Below, in pieces: positions 8,404 through 15,696 of a DNA stretch of 24,622 bases (its first letter is position 1; each line of letters starts with the position of its first letter). Position numbers and translations under genes: made by a program. This DNA comes from DATJHM01 sp035493895 (GTDB lineage: Bacteria; Chloroflexota; Ktedonobacteria; Ktedonobacterales; Ktedonobacteraceae). The stretch is taken from assembly GCA_035493895.1 (NCBI GenBank), contig DATJHM010000340.1:1-24622 (forward strand), in the 5' to 3' direction. The notes under the pieces were generated by a model, which saw only the letters and a program-made list of their open reading frames with translations, searched no databases and had not been told where the DNA came from.

Positions 8404-8448
8404 CTCTCTATTGTGATATAAATGTGCTCTTTTCTCTCTCTATTGTGA
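8404..8448. repeat. 13-bp direct repeat pair in divergent spacer
   Basis: CTCTCTATTGTGA occurs at 8404-8416 and again at 8436-8448, a start-to-start distance of 32 bp (about three helical turns). TGTGA also appears at about 8253 and 8264. This placement suggests tandem binding sites on one DNA face. The regulated gene could be the glmS-like ORF or pelD. The rest of the 8045-8672 spacer is AT-rich with several TATA-like stretches (about 8597-8618), but I cannot pair a -35 and -10 with confidence. Confidence 0.4.
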
Positions 8449-8672
8449 CTGAGTAGAGAAGGAAAAAGATTACCATAGAAAATATGCAAAACGTATGCTT
8501 GATGAGGAGTGGAGATGTTTTCTATGAAAAGAGAAAGGATTCGAATGCAATTGTCGATAAAAGAAATAATGTGTAAATCTCCTGATTTGATGAAATTATA
8601 GTATATATCTGTTATAGTTAAACAATTTAAATCGGTATCTCTTATTGAGAAGCGAAAGGATATCGAACCAGT

Positions 8673-9176
8673 ATGTGTGGCATTATCGGCTATGTTGGGC
8701 CTCAAGGGACCGATGTAACATCTCTCTTACTTGAAGGCTTGCGCAAACTTGAATATCGCGGCTATGATTCCGCTGGAATAGCTGTCCTTACCTCTACCGG
8801 CCATCTAGAGTTGCATCGCCATACGGGAAAGATTGCGAATCTGGTAGCCACTCTTGAGCAAGATGCCCCTGCCCATCCAGGTCCTCTTGGCATCGGCCAT
8901 ACGCGCTGGGCCACACACGGTCGCCCCAGCGATACGAATGCCCACCCCCATTCTGATTGCACAGGCCAGCTGACGGTTGTACATAACGGTATCATCGAGA
9001 ATTATCATGAATTACGTCAGGAGCTAGTCGCAGAGGGTCATCTGTTTCGTTCTGAGACAGATAGTGAAGTGCTTGCTATCATTCCATTGCAGTTGTTCGC
9101 GTATCATGTGGCCGTTGCCAGAAAGTGTAACGTGGATCAGCCGCGCAACCTGGCAAAATCGGTCACAGTAGAGTAA
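8673..9176 (+). CDS. Internally deleted GlmS (glucosamine-6-phosphate synthase remnant or mini-protein)
   Basis: This 167-aa intact frame is built from two ends of GlmS (normally about 600 aa). Residues 1-135 are the first half of the class II glutaminase domain: Cys2 nucleophile (MCGIIGYVG), YRGYDSAG, HTRWATHG (76-83), VHNGIIEN (103-110) and SETDSEVLA (127-135). From about residue 136, PLQLFAYHVA and VDQPRNLAKSVTVE match the extreme C-terminus of GlmS. The rest of the glutaminase domain and both SIS sugar-isomerase domains are gone, yet the frame is kept. The join is near 9075-9086. GlmS makes glucosamine-6-phosphate for UDP-GlcNAc; this product cannot do so, and a half glutaminase fold is probably inactive. 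AAAGGA (8655-8660) lies 12 nt before the ATG. The epimerase starts 56 nt downstream. It could be a decaying gene, a conserved small protein or an assembly collapse. Confidence 0.85.
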   Translation: MCGIIGYVGPQGTDVTSLLLEGLRKLEYRGYDSAGIAVLTSTGHLELHRHTGKIANLVATLEQDAPAHPGPLGIGHTRWATHGRPSDTNAHPHSDCTGQLTVVHNGIIENYHELRQELVAEGHLFRSETDSEVLAIIPLQLFAYHVAVARKCNVDQPRNLAKSVTVE

Positions 9177-9232
9177 GCGTAAACCTTTTGAATCTCTTCT
9201 TCTTTATATACCTATGAAAGGATGCATACAAA

Positions 9233-10213
9233 ATGGTCGCAGCAAGATACCTGGTAACAGGCGGTGCAGGCTTTATCGGTTCACATATTGTTGAAACGCT
9301 CCTCAAACAGGGTGAAACGGTACGTGTACTGGATAATTTTACGACAGGCCGTCAGGCAAACCTGACTATTCTGAGAGAATATCCGGGTCAGGTAGAAGTT
9401 ATTCGAGGTGACGTGCGCAATATCACGACGGTGAAGGCAGCTGTGGCTGACACAGAGGTGATATTTCACCTGGCCGCCATCGCTTCTGTACCTCTCTCCA
9501 TTGCTGATCCGGTCGGATCATTGGAGGCCAATGTCAATGGGACGCAGAATGTGCTTCTCGCAGCCAGAGATGCGGGCGTCAGGCGCGTGGTCTATGCCAG
9601 TTCTTCCGCTATCTACGGCGATGCTCCCATCTTGCCGAAACGTGAGGAGATGACTCCCGATCCAATGTCGCCCTATGCCGTGCAAAAACTCAGCGGAGAA
9701 CTGCTTTGTAGCATGTTTACGCGCATCTATGGCCTCGAAACGGTGGCCCTGCGCTTTTTCAATGTGTTCGGACCCCGCCAGGACCCGGCTTCAGAGTACG
9801 CCGCCGTTATCCCCCGCTTCCTGACTGCGCTTCTGCATAAACAGCGACCAATCGTCTTTGGCGATGGCGAGCAGACACGCGATTTCATTTATGTCGAGAA
9901 TGTAGTACAGGCAAATCTGCTTGCTGCTACTGTTCCTGCTGCGGTCGGTCAGGCCATCAATGTTGGCAGTGGCGAACGCATTTCGCTGAACAAGATTCTG
10001 CAAATTGCACGTGAACTCTGTGGCACCTCCATCGAGGCTGAATATCGTGAGGCGCGCGTGGGCGATGTGCGTGATAGCGTGGCTGATGTGACGAAGGCCG
10101 TGCAATTGCTTGGTTTTGTGCCTGCAATCGATTTGCAAGCAGGGCTGGCTCGTACGCTCAGCAGCCTGCGAACTGCCAGGGTTCCAGGCAGTATGTTAAC
10201 CAATCTGAAATAG
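9233..10213 (+). CDS. NAD-dependent UDP-sugar 4-epimerase, WbpP/PelX-like
   Basis: This 326-aa extended short-chain dehydrogenase/epimerase has the Rossmann motif GGAGFIG (10-16), Asp34 for the NAD ribose, the serine cluster YASSSAIYG (121-129) and the catalytic pair YAVQK (Tyr148, Lys152). FGPRQDP, EYAAVIPRF and RDFIYVENVVQANLLA closely resemble the WbpP group of UDP-GlcNAc/UDP-GalNAc C4-epimerases rather than classic GalE. This is a family resemblance judged by eye. The position opposite the pel operon suggests it supplies UDP-GalNAc to PelF, as PelX does in some pseudomonads. AAAGGA (9217-9222) sits 10 nt before the ATG. It lies 56 nt after the glmS-like frame, so the two are probably co-transcribed. 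A UDP-glucose epimerase role remains possible. Confidence 0.85.
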   Translation: MVAARYLVTGGAGFIGSHIVETLLKQGETVRVLDNFTTGRQANLTILREYPGQVEVIRGDVRNITTVKAAVADTEVIFHLAAIASVPLSIADPVGSLEANVNGTQNVLLAARDAGVRRVVYASSSAIYGDAPILPKREEMTPDPMSPYAVQKLSGELLCSMFTRIYGLETVALRFFNVFGPRQDPASEYAAVIPRFLTALLHKQRPIVFGDGEQTRDFIYVENVVQANLLAATVPAAVGQAINVGSGERISLNKILQIARELCGTSIEAEYREARVGDVRDSVADVTKAVQLLGFVPAIDLQAGLARTLSSLRTARVPGSMLTNLK

Positions 10214-10228
10214 ATTTATGTCAATTTT

Positions 10229-10252
10229 AGAGCCTGCACAATAGCAGGCTCT
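10229..10252 (+). terminator. Hairpin after epimerase, probable terminator
   Basis: AGAGCCTGC (10229-10237) and GCAGGCTCT (10244-10252) form a perfect 9-bp stem with a 6-nt loop, 15 nt past the epimerase stop. The following bases are TCAGGAATTTT, so the T-run is weak and displaced. Placement at the end of a gene supports a terminator role, though not strongly. Confidence 0.5.
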
Positions 10253-10268
10253 TCAGGAATTTTGGCAT

Positions 10269-10460
10269 GTGCCGATACATATTATCAGGTGGATTCTGAT
10301 AGTGGCTCTGTGTCTCCTCTCCACCATGTGGCTAATAGATGGGGGTTATCAGGTTGTATGGATTTTGGCTGCATGGATCTCACAGATATACAGAGCATGG
10401 TCAGATCCACTTTTTTTAGCGCATAAAAAGCGCATTTCCTCGCCTTCTGTTTGCCTCTGA
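10269..10460 (+). CDS. Possible small hydrophobic protein (63 aa)
   Basis: A GTG-started frame encodes 63 aa with a strongly hydrophobic region (about 4-40, containing IIRWILIVALCLLS and VVWILAAWIS) and a basic tail (HKKR near 53-56), compatible with one or two membrane helices. AGGAAT lies about 10 nt upstream. I recognise no family, and there is no conserved neighbour relationship to support it. It may be a chance frame in the 10214-10746 spacer. Confidence 0.22.
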   Translation: MPIHIIRWILIVALCLLSTMWLIDGGYQVVWILAAWISQIYRAWSDPLFLAHKKRISSPSVCL

Positions 10461-10546
10461 GCTCTCAAAAGAGCAGGCAACGCATTCTCTGCTAATGACC
10501 TTCGACAACTGTAGGCCAGTGTGTTATGCTGTACGCAAAATGGTCA

Positions 10547-10597
10547 TATCACAGTAAGAATCTTTTCTGTGATACATGGTTGATCAAAAACTATACT
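10547..10597 (+). promoter_or_regulatory. Dyad and -10-like element upstream of SNF2 gene
   Basis: TATCACAG (10547-10554) and CTGTGATA (10567-10574) are exact reverse complements separated by 12 nt. TATACT (10592-10597) downstream is a good -10, and at 16-18 nt spacing the -35 region falls within the right arm with poor consensus. A start near 10604 would put the dyad centre near -43, the usual place for an activator touching RNA polymerase. I infer an activator-dependent promoter for the SNF2 operon. I see nothing else supportable in 10461-10746. Confidence 0.35.
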
Positions 10598-10746
10598 ATG
10601 GTGAGCACGGTACAGGGGATAAGTGATGTGATCTTCGCCAGATTTGCAGGTTGTGTGAGCGTGTGTTCCCGTCTTGATGACGATTTGCCCGGAAATATGT
10701 GCCTCACTGCATTTCGTACCGTCGTTGCTCATCCCAGGAGTGTTGC

Positions 10747-13700
10747 ATGCATATTATTCATGGAACCTGGATTCCTGATGATACACACGAGTTCATCCAG
10801 CGAGGCGCTTTCTATCTGTGGGTAGAGACGGATACGCTACAGGATGTGTCACGTCATGATTCTATGCATCCCAGACATTTGATGCATACGGACCTGACGA
10901 CGTTTCTTGCAGAAAAACTGGGCCTGCAAGTCTCCGTTGTATCTGCGCTGTCAGGATCACCACTGCACACGAAATATTTTTTGCTCCCAACTGCCGAAGG
11001 CAGGCCGTCTCCCTCCTTCGAGCTGCTGCGTTATGTGGAGGAGGAGGAGCCGCTCGAATTTGTGCTGCAACCCTGGTCGATCTGTTGTTATCAGGTATCA
11101 GATATCATCACGACCCTGAATGATATCCATTTTGTGGCCCTCAATGACCCCGAGGATTTCCAGCTGGGAGCCGATCTGTTGTTCTGGCAGCAATACACGC
11201 AGGCGCTCAAGACGATTATCGCGAAAGATCAGTACATTCCTGCCTTGAAGTATCGCGAACTGCCGGTTGCTCCGACTAAAGGCAAACGGGCGAAGAAGAA
11301 TAACACACCTGCTTTCGAGCTGCATCCCGGATGGGAATTATTGTCCGACACGTATGAGACGATCGTTCAGCGCTATAGTGCTGCTATGCCGGGCGTATGT
11401 GCCGCCGGGCTGAACGGTCCGGAGCATGCGGCGCTATTGGCGAAAGAGCCGTTGCTTCGTCACTTCTCTGAATGTCTCCTGAATGATATCGTGACGGGAA
11501 CGCCCTTTACGGGGAAGTTCGATCAGCAGGTCGCAGACACGCTGCTCTACAACTGCATCTATCCCTACCGCCCAACACTCTTGCAGACGCCTCTGGATGC
11601 GCTGGATGACTATAAATACTGGCTGGCGTGGCGCACAAATCTCACCCGCGCACATACAGAAGCCGGTTTCACGCTCTGTTTTCGCCTGGAGGAGGCATCC
11701 GCCTCCGCAGTCGACGACTGGCAACTGCATTTTCTGGTGGCGGCGCGGCATGATCCTTCGCTGAAGTTGAGCCTGGATGAGTACTGGCATCTCAATGCGA
11801 AGGCGCGTACGGACGCTGTTCGGCTCTTTGGTCGGGACTTCGAGAAGAACTTATTGCTCGCTCTGGGCTATGCGGCGAGGATCTATCCTACGATCTGGCA
11901 TGGATTGGCTACCGAACGTCCTACCGGCTGCCACCTTACGCTGGAGGAGGCGTTTGCCTTTCTCAAGGAGAGCGCCTGGGTGCTTGGAGAAGCGGGCTAC
12001 ACGGTGATTGTGCCTGCCTGGTGGACGCCGGAGGGACGTCGGCGCACAAAGGTTCGCCTCAAGACCACGGTCCGTGGGTCCAAAGGATCTGCATCGCTCA
12101 GCTCAGGCCACCTCGATTTGCAAAATATTATCTCTTATAGATATCAGCTTTCGGTTGGCGGTCAAATTGTCACAGAAGCGGAATGGCAACAGCTCGTCAA
12201 TGCGAAAACGTCGCTGGTCCAGTTTCGTGGGGAGTGGATGGAGCTGGATCGCGAGAAGATGCAGCAATTGCTCCAGTTCTGGCAGACGCATCAGAGTGAG
12301 GAGTCCGAGATTTCGTTGCTCGATCTGCTGAAGCTCGGGACGGAGTCCGAGGATGATCTGGAATGGGAGCATGATCAGCTCTTGCAGGGCATGCTCGCCC
12401 GGCTTCAGGACAAAAACGCTTTTGCGCCCATTGAGAATCCACGCGACTTGCAGGGGACCTTGCGCAGCTACCAGAGTCGAGGGGTTGCCTGGCTGCAATA
12501 TCTGGAATCTCTGGGCTTGAATCCCTGCCTGGCCGACGATATGGGCCTGGGCAAAACGCTGGAGGTCATTGCTCACCTGCTCAAAGAGCGAGAGGGAGGG
12601 GATGGTGTGCGTCCGACGCTCGTCATTGCGCCAACCTCTGTGCTTGGCAACTGGCGCAAAGAGATCGAGCGTTTTGCGCCCCAACTTCGTGCGCTGGTGC
12701 ATCAGGGGAGCGCCCGGCTCAAAGAGAAGCAGCGCTTCGTGGAAGCCTGTCAGGCGCACGATGTCGTCCTGACCTCATTTGCCCTGGCGCGTCTGGACGA
12801 GAAGCTTTTGCAGAGTCTGGAGTGGCATCGCGTCGTAGTCGATGAGGCTCAGAATATCAAGAATCCGCAGGCCGCGCAAACCCGCGCAATTCTCAAGATC
12901 GCCGCGCCGCATCGTCTGGCCTTAACTGGCACGCCCGTCGAGAATCGCCTGCGCGACCTGTGGTCCATCTTCAACTTCCTCAATCCCGGCTATCTGGGGA
13001 AAGAAGCGCAGTTTCGTAAGTCGTTTGAGCTGCCCATCTATAAAAGCAACGATGTGGCCCGTTCGACAACTCTGAAGAAGCTGGTCGAGCCGTTTATCCT
13101 GCGTCGCGTCAAGACCGACAAACGGATTATCGACGATCTGCCGGACAAGATCGAGCAGAAAATGTATTGTACGCTTTCCGCCGAGCAGGCCTCTCTCTAC
13201 GAAGCCGTCGTCAAAGATGTCTCTGAACAACTGGAAAGCGCCGAGGGTATTCAGCGCCGGGGCCTGATCCTGTCCACGCTTCTGAAGCTCAAGCAGATCT
13301 GTAACCATCCGGCGCAATTTTTGCAGGATAGCAGCGCGTTTACCACGGAGCGTTCGCATAAGCTCCAGCGGCTTGGCGAGATGCTCGAAGAGGTAATCGA
13401 CAGTGGCGAGAGCGCGCTCATCTTCACGCAGTTCACGGAGATTGGCGGCGCGTTGGAGCGCTATCTTGAGCATGTTCGGCACTATAACACCTACTATTTG
13501 CATGGTGGCACGCAGGCAAACCGGCGCGACCAGATGGTGACTGAGTTTCAAGATCCTGAAACCGAGCCGTCGCTTTTCATCCTCTCGCTGCGTGCAGGTG
13601 GCGTCGGCCTGAATCTGACGAAGGCGAATCATGTCTTCCACTTCGATCGCTGGTGGAATCCGGCGGTGGAAGATCAGGCGACCGACCGTGCGTTTCGTAT

Positions 13701-13896
13701 TGGTCAGCGTAAAAATGTCTTTGTGCACAAGTTTGTGGCGATGGGAACAATGGAAGAGCGCATTGATGCGATGATCGAAGATAAGAAGCGGCTCTCCTCC
13801 CTGGTTGTGGGGACCGATGAGTCCTGGTTGACAGAACTTGATAACGATACGTTCAAAGATCTGATCACGCTACGCCGTAGCGCTGTCATGGAGTAA
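10747..13896 (+). CDS. SNF2-family DEAD/DEAH-box helicase-like ATPase
   Basis: This 1049-aa protein has an N-terminal region of about 550 residues typical of bacterial SNF2 proteins, then a full Swi2/Snf2 motor. The motifs run in order: DDMGLGKT (Walker A, encoded near 12535), IAPTSVLGNW (motif Ia), VVVDEAQNIKN (DEAQ box, near 12834), LTGTPVENRL (motif III), IFTQFTEIGG (motif IV), LSLRAGGVGLNL (motif V) and DQATDRAFRIGQ (motif VI). Such proteins translocate on double-stranded DNA and remodel protein-DNA complexes. The bacterial role is poorly defined, with repair or transcription recycling suggested for relatives. I chose ATG 10747 because AGGAG (10736-10740) lies 6 nt upstream; an earlier in-frame start at 10699 lacks this. 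The next gene, a SWIM-finger protein, begins 5 nt after the stop, so they are co-transcribed. Confidence 0.92.
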   Translation: MHIIHGTWIPDDTHEFIQRGAFYLWVETDTLQDVSRHDSMHPRHLMHTDLTTFLAEKLGLQVSVVSALSGSPLHTKYFLLPTAEGRPSPSFELLRYVEEEEPLEFVLQPWSICCYQVSDIITTLNDIHFVALNDPEDFQLGADLLFWQQYTQALKTIIAKDQYIPALKYRELPVAPTKGKRAKKNNTPAFELHPGWELLSDTYETIVQRYSAAMPGVCAAGLNGPEHAALLAKEPLLRHFSECLLNDIVTGTPFTGKFDQQVADTLLYNCIYPYRPTLLQTPLDALDDYKYWLAWRTNLTRAHTEAGFTLCFRLEEASASAVDDWQLHFLVAARHDPSLKLSLDEYWHLNAKARTDAVRLFGRDFEKNLLLALGYAARIYPTIWHGLATERPTGCHLTLEEAFAFLKESAWVLGEAGYTVIVPAWWTPEGRRRTKVRLKTTVRGSKGSASLSSGHLDLQNIISYRYQLSVGGQIVTEAEWQQLVNAKTSLVQFRGEWMELDREKMQQLLQFWQTHQSEESEISLLDLLKLGTESEDDLEWEHDQLLQGMLARLQDKNAFAPIENPRDLQGTLRSYQSRGVAWLQYLESLGLNPCLADDMGLGKTLEVIAHLLKEREGGDGVRPTLVIAPTSVLGNWRKEIERFAPQLRALVHQGSARLKEKQRFVEACQAHDVVLTSFALARLDEKLLQSLEWHRVVVDEAQNIKNPQAAQTRAILKIAAPHRLALTGTPVENRLRDLWSIFNFLNPGYLGKEAQFRKSFELPIYKSNDVARSTTLKKLVEPFILRRVKTDKRIIDDLPDKIEQKMYCTLSAEQASLYEAVVKDVSEQLESAEGIQRRGLILSTLLKLKQICNHPAQFLQDSSAFTTERSHKLQRLGEMLEEVIDSGESALIFTQFTEIGGALERYLEHVRHYNTYYLHGGTQANRRDQMVTEFQDPETEPSLFILSLRAGGVGLNLTKANHVFHFDRWWNPAVEDQATDRAFRIGQRKNVFVHKFVAMGTMEERIDAMIEDKKRLSSLVVGTDESWLTELDNDTFKDLITLRRSAVME

Positions 13897-13901
13897 GCAC
13901 A

Positions 13902-14741
13902 ATGCCACAGTTCAGCCGTACCTGGTGGGGCCAGCGTTTTATCGCGGCCCTGGAACAATTTACCGATCCCGCCCGGCTCGGGCGCGGACGCTCCTATGCG
14001 CACAATGGGCGCATCCTTGAACATACACTATCCAATGGCACGGTCACGGCCAGGGTGCGCGGTTCAATCAATCCCTACTTTGGCGTCTATAAAGAGCCTA
14101 TCTACCGAACCTCTATTACCATCAAAGCCATCACCGCCGCCGATTGGACGAAGGTCATCCGCCATATCGCATCCAGAGCCGATCTTGTCACGAAATTGCT
14201 GATGAACGAGATGCCTGATACTATCGAAGAAGCTTTCTCCGAACTGAATCTGCATCTCCTGCCGCACAGCGAGCGCGATTTCGTCACCTCCTGTTCGTGT
14301 CCCGACTATGCAAACCCCTGCAAACACATTGCCGGAGTCTACTATCTCCTCGCCGCCTCTCTGGACAACGATCCCTTCGTGATGTTCGAGTTGCGCGGGC
14401 TCTCCAGAGACGATTTGCGAACCGAACTGGCGCGCTCACCTCTGGGAGAGATCTTAGCCTCCGCACTGGTATCAGAGGAAGTTTCGCCTGCCCCGGTCGA
14501 GTCTTACTATACTCTCCCGACCAGAGAAACAACTGCGGGCGTAGCCAGCTATAAAGAGTTCTGGACTGCTGCGAAGAGATTGCCCACTCTCCAGGCTCCC
14601 GCTGCGCAGGGCAACGTCCCGGCCCTGCTGATCAAGAAGCAAGGAGATTACCCGCCGTTCTGGCACAAAGACGCCTCATTCATTGGCGTCATGGAAGAAT
14701 TATATGAACGTATACGCACGAAAAACAAGCAGATGAAGTAA
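13902..14741 (+). CDS. SWIM zinc-finger domain protein
   Basis: This 279-aa protein carries a SWIM finger, CSCPDYANPCKHIAGVYYLL (about residues 130-149), with the CxC...CxH ligand pattern. SWIM fingers bind DNA or proteins. The N-terminal half (WWGQRFIAAL, RLGRGRSYAHNG) matches the conserved region of bacterial SWIM proteins encoded next to SNF2 helicases. The C-terminal half (about 160-279) has no recognised domain. It starts 5 nt after the SNF2 stop, with GGAG across the junction as the ribosome site. It is inferred to be the partner or targeting subunit of the SNF2 ATPase; the pairing recurs in Gram-positive bacteria and Chloroflexota. Confidence 0.88.
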   Translation: MPQFSRTWWGQRFIAALEQFTDPARLGRGRSYAHNGRILEHTLSNGTVTARVRGSINPYFGVYKEPIYRTSITIKAITAADWTKVIRHIASRADLVTKLLMNEMPDTIEEAFSELNLHLLPHSERDFVTSCSCPDYANPCKHIAGVYYLLAASLDNDPFVMFELRGLSRDDLRTELARSPLGEILASALVSEEVSPAPVESYYTLPTRETTAGVASYKEFWTAAKRLPTLQAPAAQGNVPALLIKKQGDYPPFWHKDASFIGVMEELYERIRTKNKQMK

Positions 14742-14755
14742 ACGTACTGCTCTTT

Positions 14756-14779
14756 CCCTGCCTCTACTTCAGGCAAGGG
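14756..14779 (+). other. Imperfect intergenic hairpin
   Basis: CCCTGCCT (14756-14763) and AGGCAAGGG (14771-14779) pair with one bulged A. It lies between the SWIM gene and the small repeat-protein gene. There is no T-run, so it is more likely an mRNA stability or processing element than a terminator, if real. Confidence 0.3.
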
Positions 14780-14802
14780 CTATCCACAAATTGGAGGATT
14801 TT

Positions 14803-15147
14803 ATGTCAACCAATGCTGGACAAATAGGACCCCACGAGCATATTGATCCCATGATCGAAGTGTTGATCGAAGGCTTGCGCGAAACGATCTTGCATCCACG
14901 AGGGGCAAGCAACGCCATCAGTGCCGCCCTCATTGAAGAGCTCATAGAATCCCTGAGCCCCTCAGCGCGTACTGCATCATCGATATCGCCATTTGAACTG
15001 GCTATCCTGGCAGAATCGCTCGCCCCCGCGTTAGCAAAAGCCCTGGCCCCCGCGCTGGCAGAAGCCCTGGCCCCCGCGCTTATCAGGGCCCTGGATACGA
15101 TCGCCGCTGGTCGGGAGGAACACTCCAAAAGAAGCCTCGATGCATAA
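14803..15147 (+). CDS. Small Ala/Leu-rich repeat protein, unknown function
   Basis: This 114-aa protein belongs to no family I recognise. The first 60 residues look helical (IEVLIEGLRETI, AALIEELIESL). Residues 73-96 are three copies of an eight-residue unit, LAPALAKA, LAPALAEA, LAPALIRA, which would form an amphipathic helix suited to oligomerisation or membrane contact. The tail is charged. ATG 14803 is preceded by TTGGAGGA, a strong ribosome site; the in-frame TTG at 14791 lies inside that site and is rejected. It lies 61 nt after the SWIM gene and may share its transcript. No signal peptide or clear transmembrane helix is visible. Confidence 0.65.
   Translation: MSTNAGQIGPHEHIDPMIEVLIEGLRETILHPRGASNAISAALIEELIESLSPSARTASSISPFELAILAESLAPALAKALAPALAEALAPALIRALDTIAAGREEHSKRSLDA
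15019..15090 (+). repeat. Three tandem 24-bp repeats inside a coding region
   Basis: Units at 15019-15042, 15043-15066 and 15067-15090 share the core C-T-(C/G)-GCCCCCGCG and each encodes LAPAL plus three residues. Units 1 and 2 differ at only a few bases, and unit 3 diverges at its end. They arose by in-frame duplication within the 114-aa protein gene. Confidence 0.85.
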
Positions 15148-15366
15148 ATGCGTGCATAAAACCTATATCCCGTAGAGGCGCTACTTGTCTGTGCCAGGGG
15201 TGTGATACTCACGTGCGTTTCTGCCCTGTCTTTTCATGCCGTAATTGCTTCCTTATTCGACATTCCCTGGCAACTCACAGGCCAGGCTGCAAGAACGTGA
15301 CCTGTTCGATCCATCCCAGCCGAACAGTGGACGACCGTTTTCTCCTGTTGCTATTCTGCCTCTTGT

Positions 15367-15392
15367 AATTGGCCCTGAGAAAAGGGCCAATT
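15367..15392 (+). terminator. Rho-independent-like terminator
   Basis: AATTGGCCCT (15367-15376) and AGGGCCAATT (15383-15392) form a perfect 10-bp stem with loop GAGAAA, followed by TCTTGT. It lies about 220 nt past the small repeat-protein gene and 98 nt before the lacI promoter, so it separates the SNF2 operon from the sugar locus. The rest of 15148-15489 shows no gene I can support. Confidence 0.6.
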
Positions 15393-15489
15393 TCTTGTAA
15401 TAGAATGGGGCCATTTATACGTTATCCATGTCTATCGGCGTCATTTTAAGCATCATCACCAGGAAAGGCAAAAGTGTTGTTTCCAGGGG

Positions 15490-15519
15490 TTGACAACATT
15501 GCAATCGGCTGAGTATACT
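15490..15519 (+). promoter_or_regulatory. Sigma-A-type promoter of the LacI-family regulator
   Basis: A perfect -35, TTGACA (15490-15495), and the near-consensus -10, TATACT (15514-15519), are separated by 18 nt. The expected start near 15526 falls within the first operator, so repressor binding would block initiation. The leader is then about 170 nt long. Confidence 0.8.
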
Positions 15520-15536
15520 TGTGGTAACGCTTCCAC
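15520..15536. promoter_or_regulatory. LacI-family operator O1
   Basis: TGTGGTAACGCTTCCAC contains the imperfect palindrome around a central CpG (AACGCTT) that LacI/GalR proteins bind through their hinge helix. It begins directly after the -10 hexamer and covers the predicted start. The 16 bases TGTGGTAACGCTTCCA recur exactly at 15650. Confidence 0.75.
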
Positions 15537-15617
15537 ATATGATTCACGAGAAAGAAGCGCGTGTATGTGGGCTTATTTGTGACGGACCTGCAAGTATTCT
15601 TTTTCCTTCTATTTCTC

Positions 15618-15645
15618 GATAAAGAAAAGAGGGCTTTTCTTTATC
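15618..15645 (+). repeat. 12-bp perfect inverted repeat in the lacI leader
   Basis: GATAAAGAAAAG (15618-15629) and CTTTTCTTTATC (15634-15645) pair exactly around AGGG. It sits between the two LacI operators in the untranslated leader. No T-run follows, so it is either an RNA hairpin or a second protein-binding dyad. Confidence 0.55.
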
Positions 15646-15649
15646 TCAA

Positions 15650-15665
15650 TGTGGTAACGCTTCCA
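15650..15665. promoter_or_regulatory. LacI-family operator O2
   Basis: TGTGGTAACGCTTCCA is an exact 16-bp copy of O1, 130 bp downstream and about 30 nt before the regulator ATG. Twin operators allow DNA looping by a tetrameric repressor or a transcription roadblock. Autoregulation by the adjacent LacI-family protein is inferred. Confidence 0.75.
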
Positions 15666-15696
15666 TGTGTGTGCCTGGAGGAAACAAGGGGAATAT

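Noticed and set aside
8244..8456. 70-aa plus-strand frame in the pelD/glmS-like spacer
   Set aside because: It has a TTG-type start with no ribosome site, an irregular composition, and overlaps the palindrome and direct repeats; a chance frame is more likely.
14769..15212. 147-aa minus-strand frame opposite the small repeat protein
   Set aside because: Its Ala/Ser-rich repeats mirror the tandem repeat of the plus-strand gene, which has a strong ribosome site; it is a shadow.
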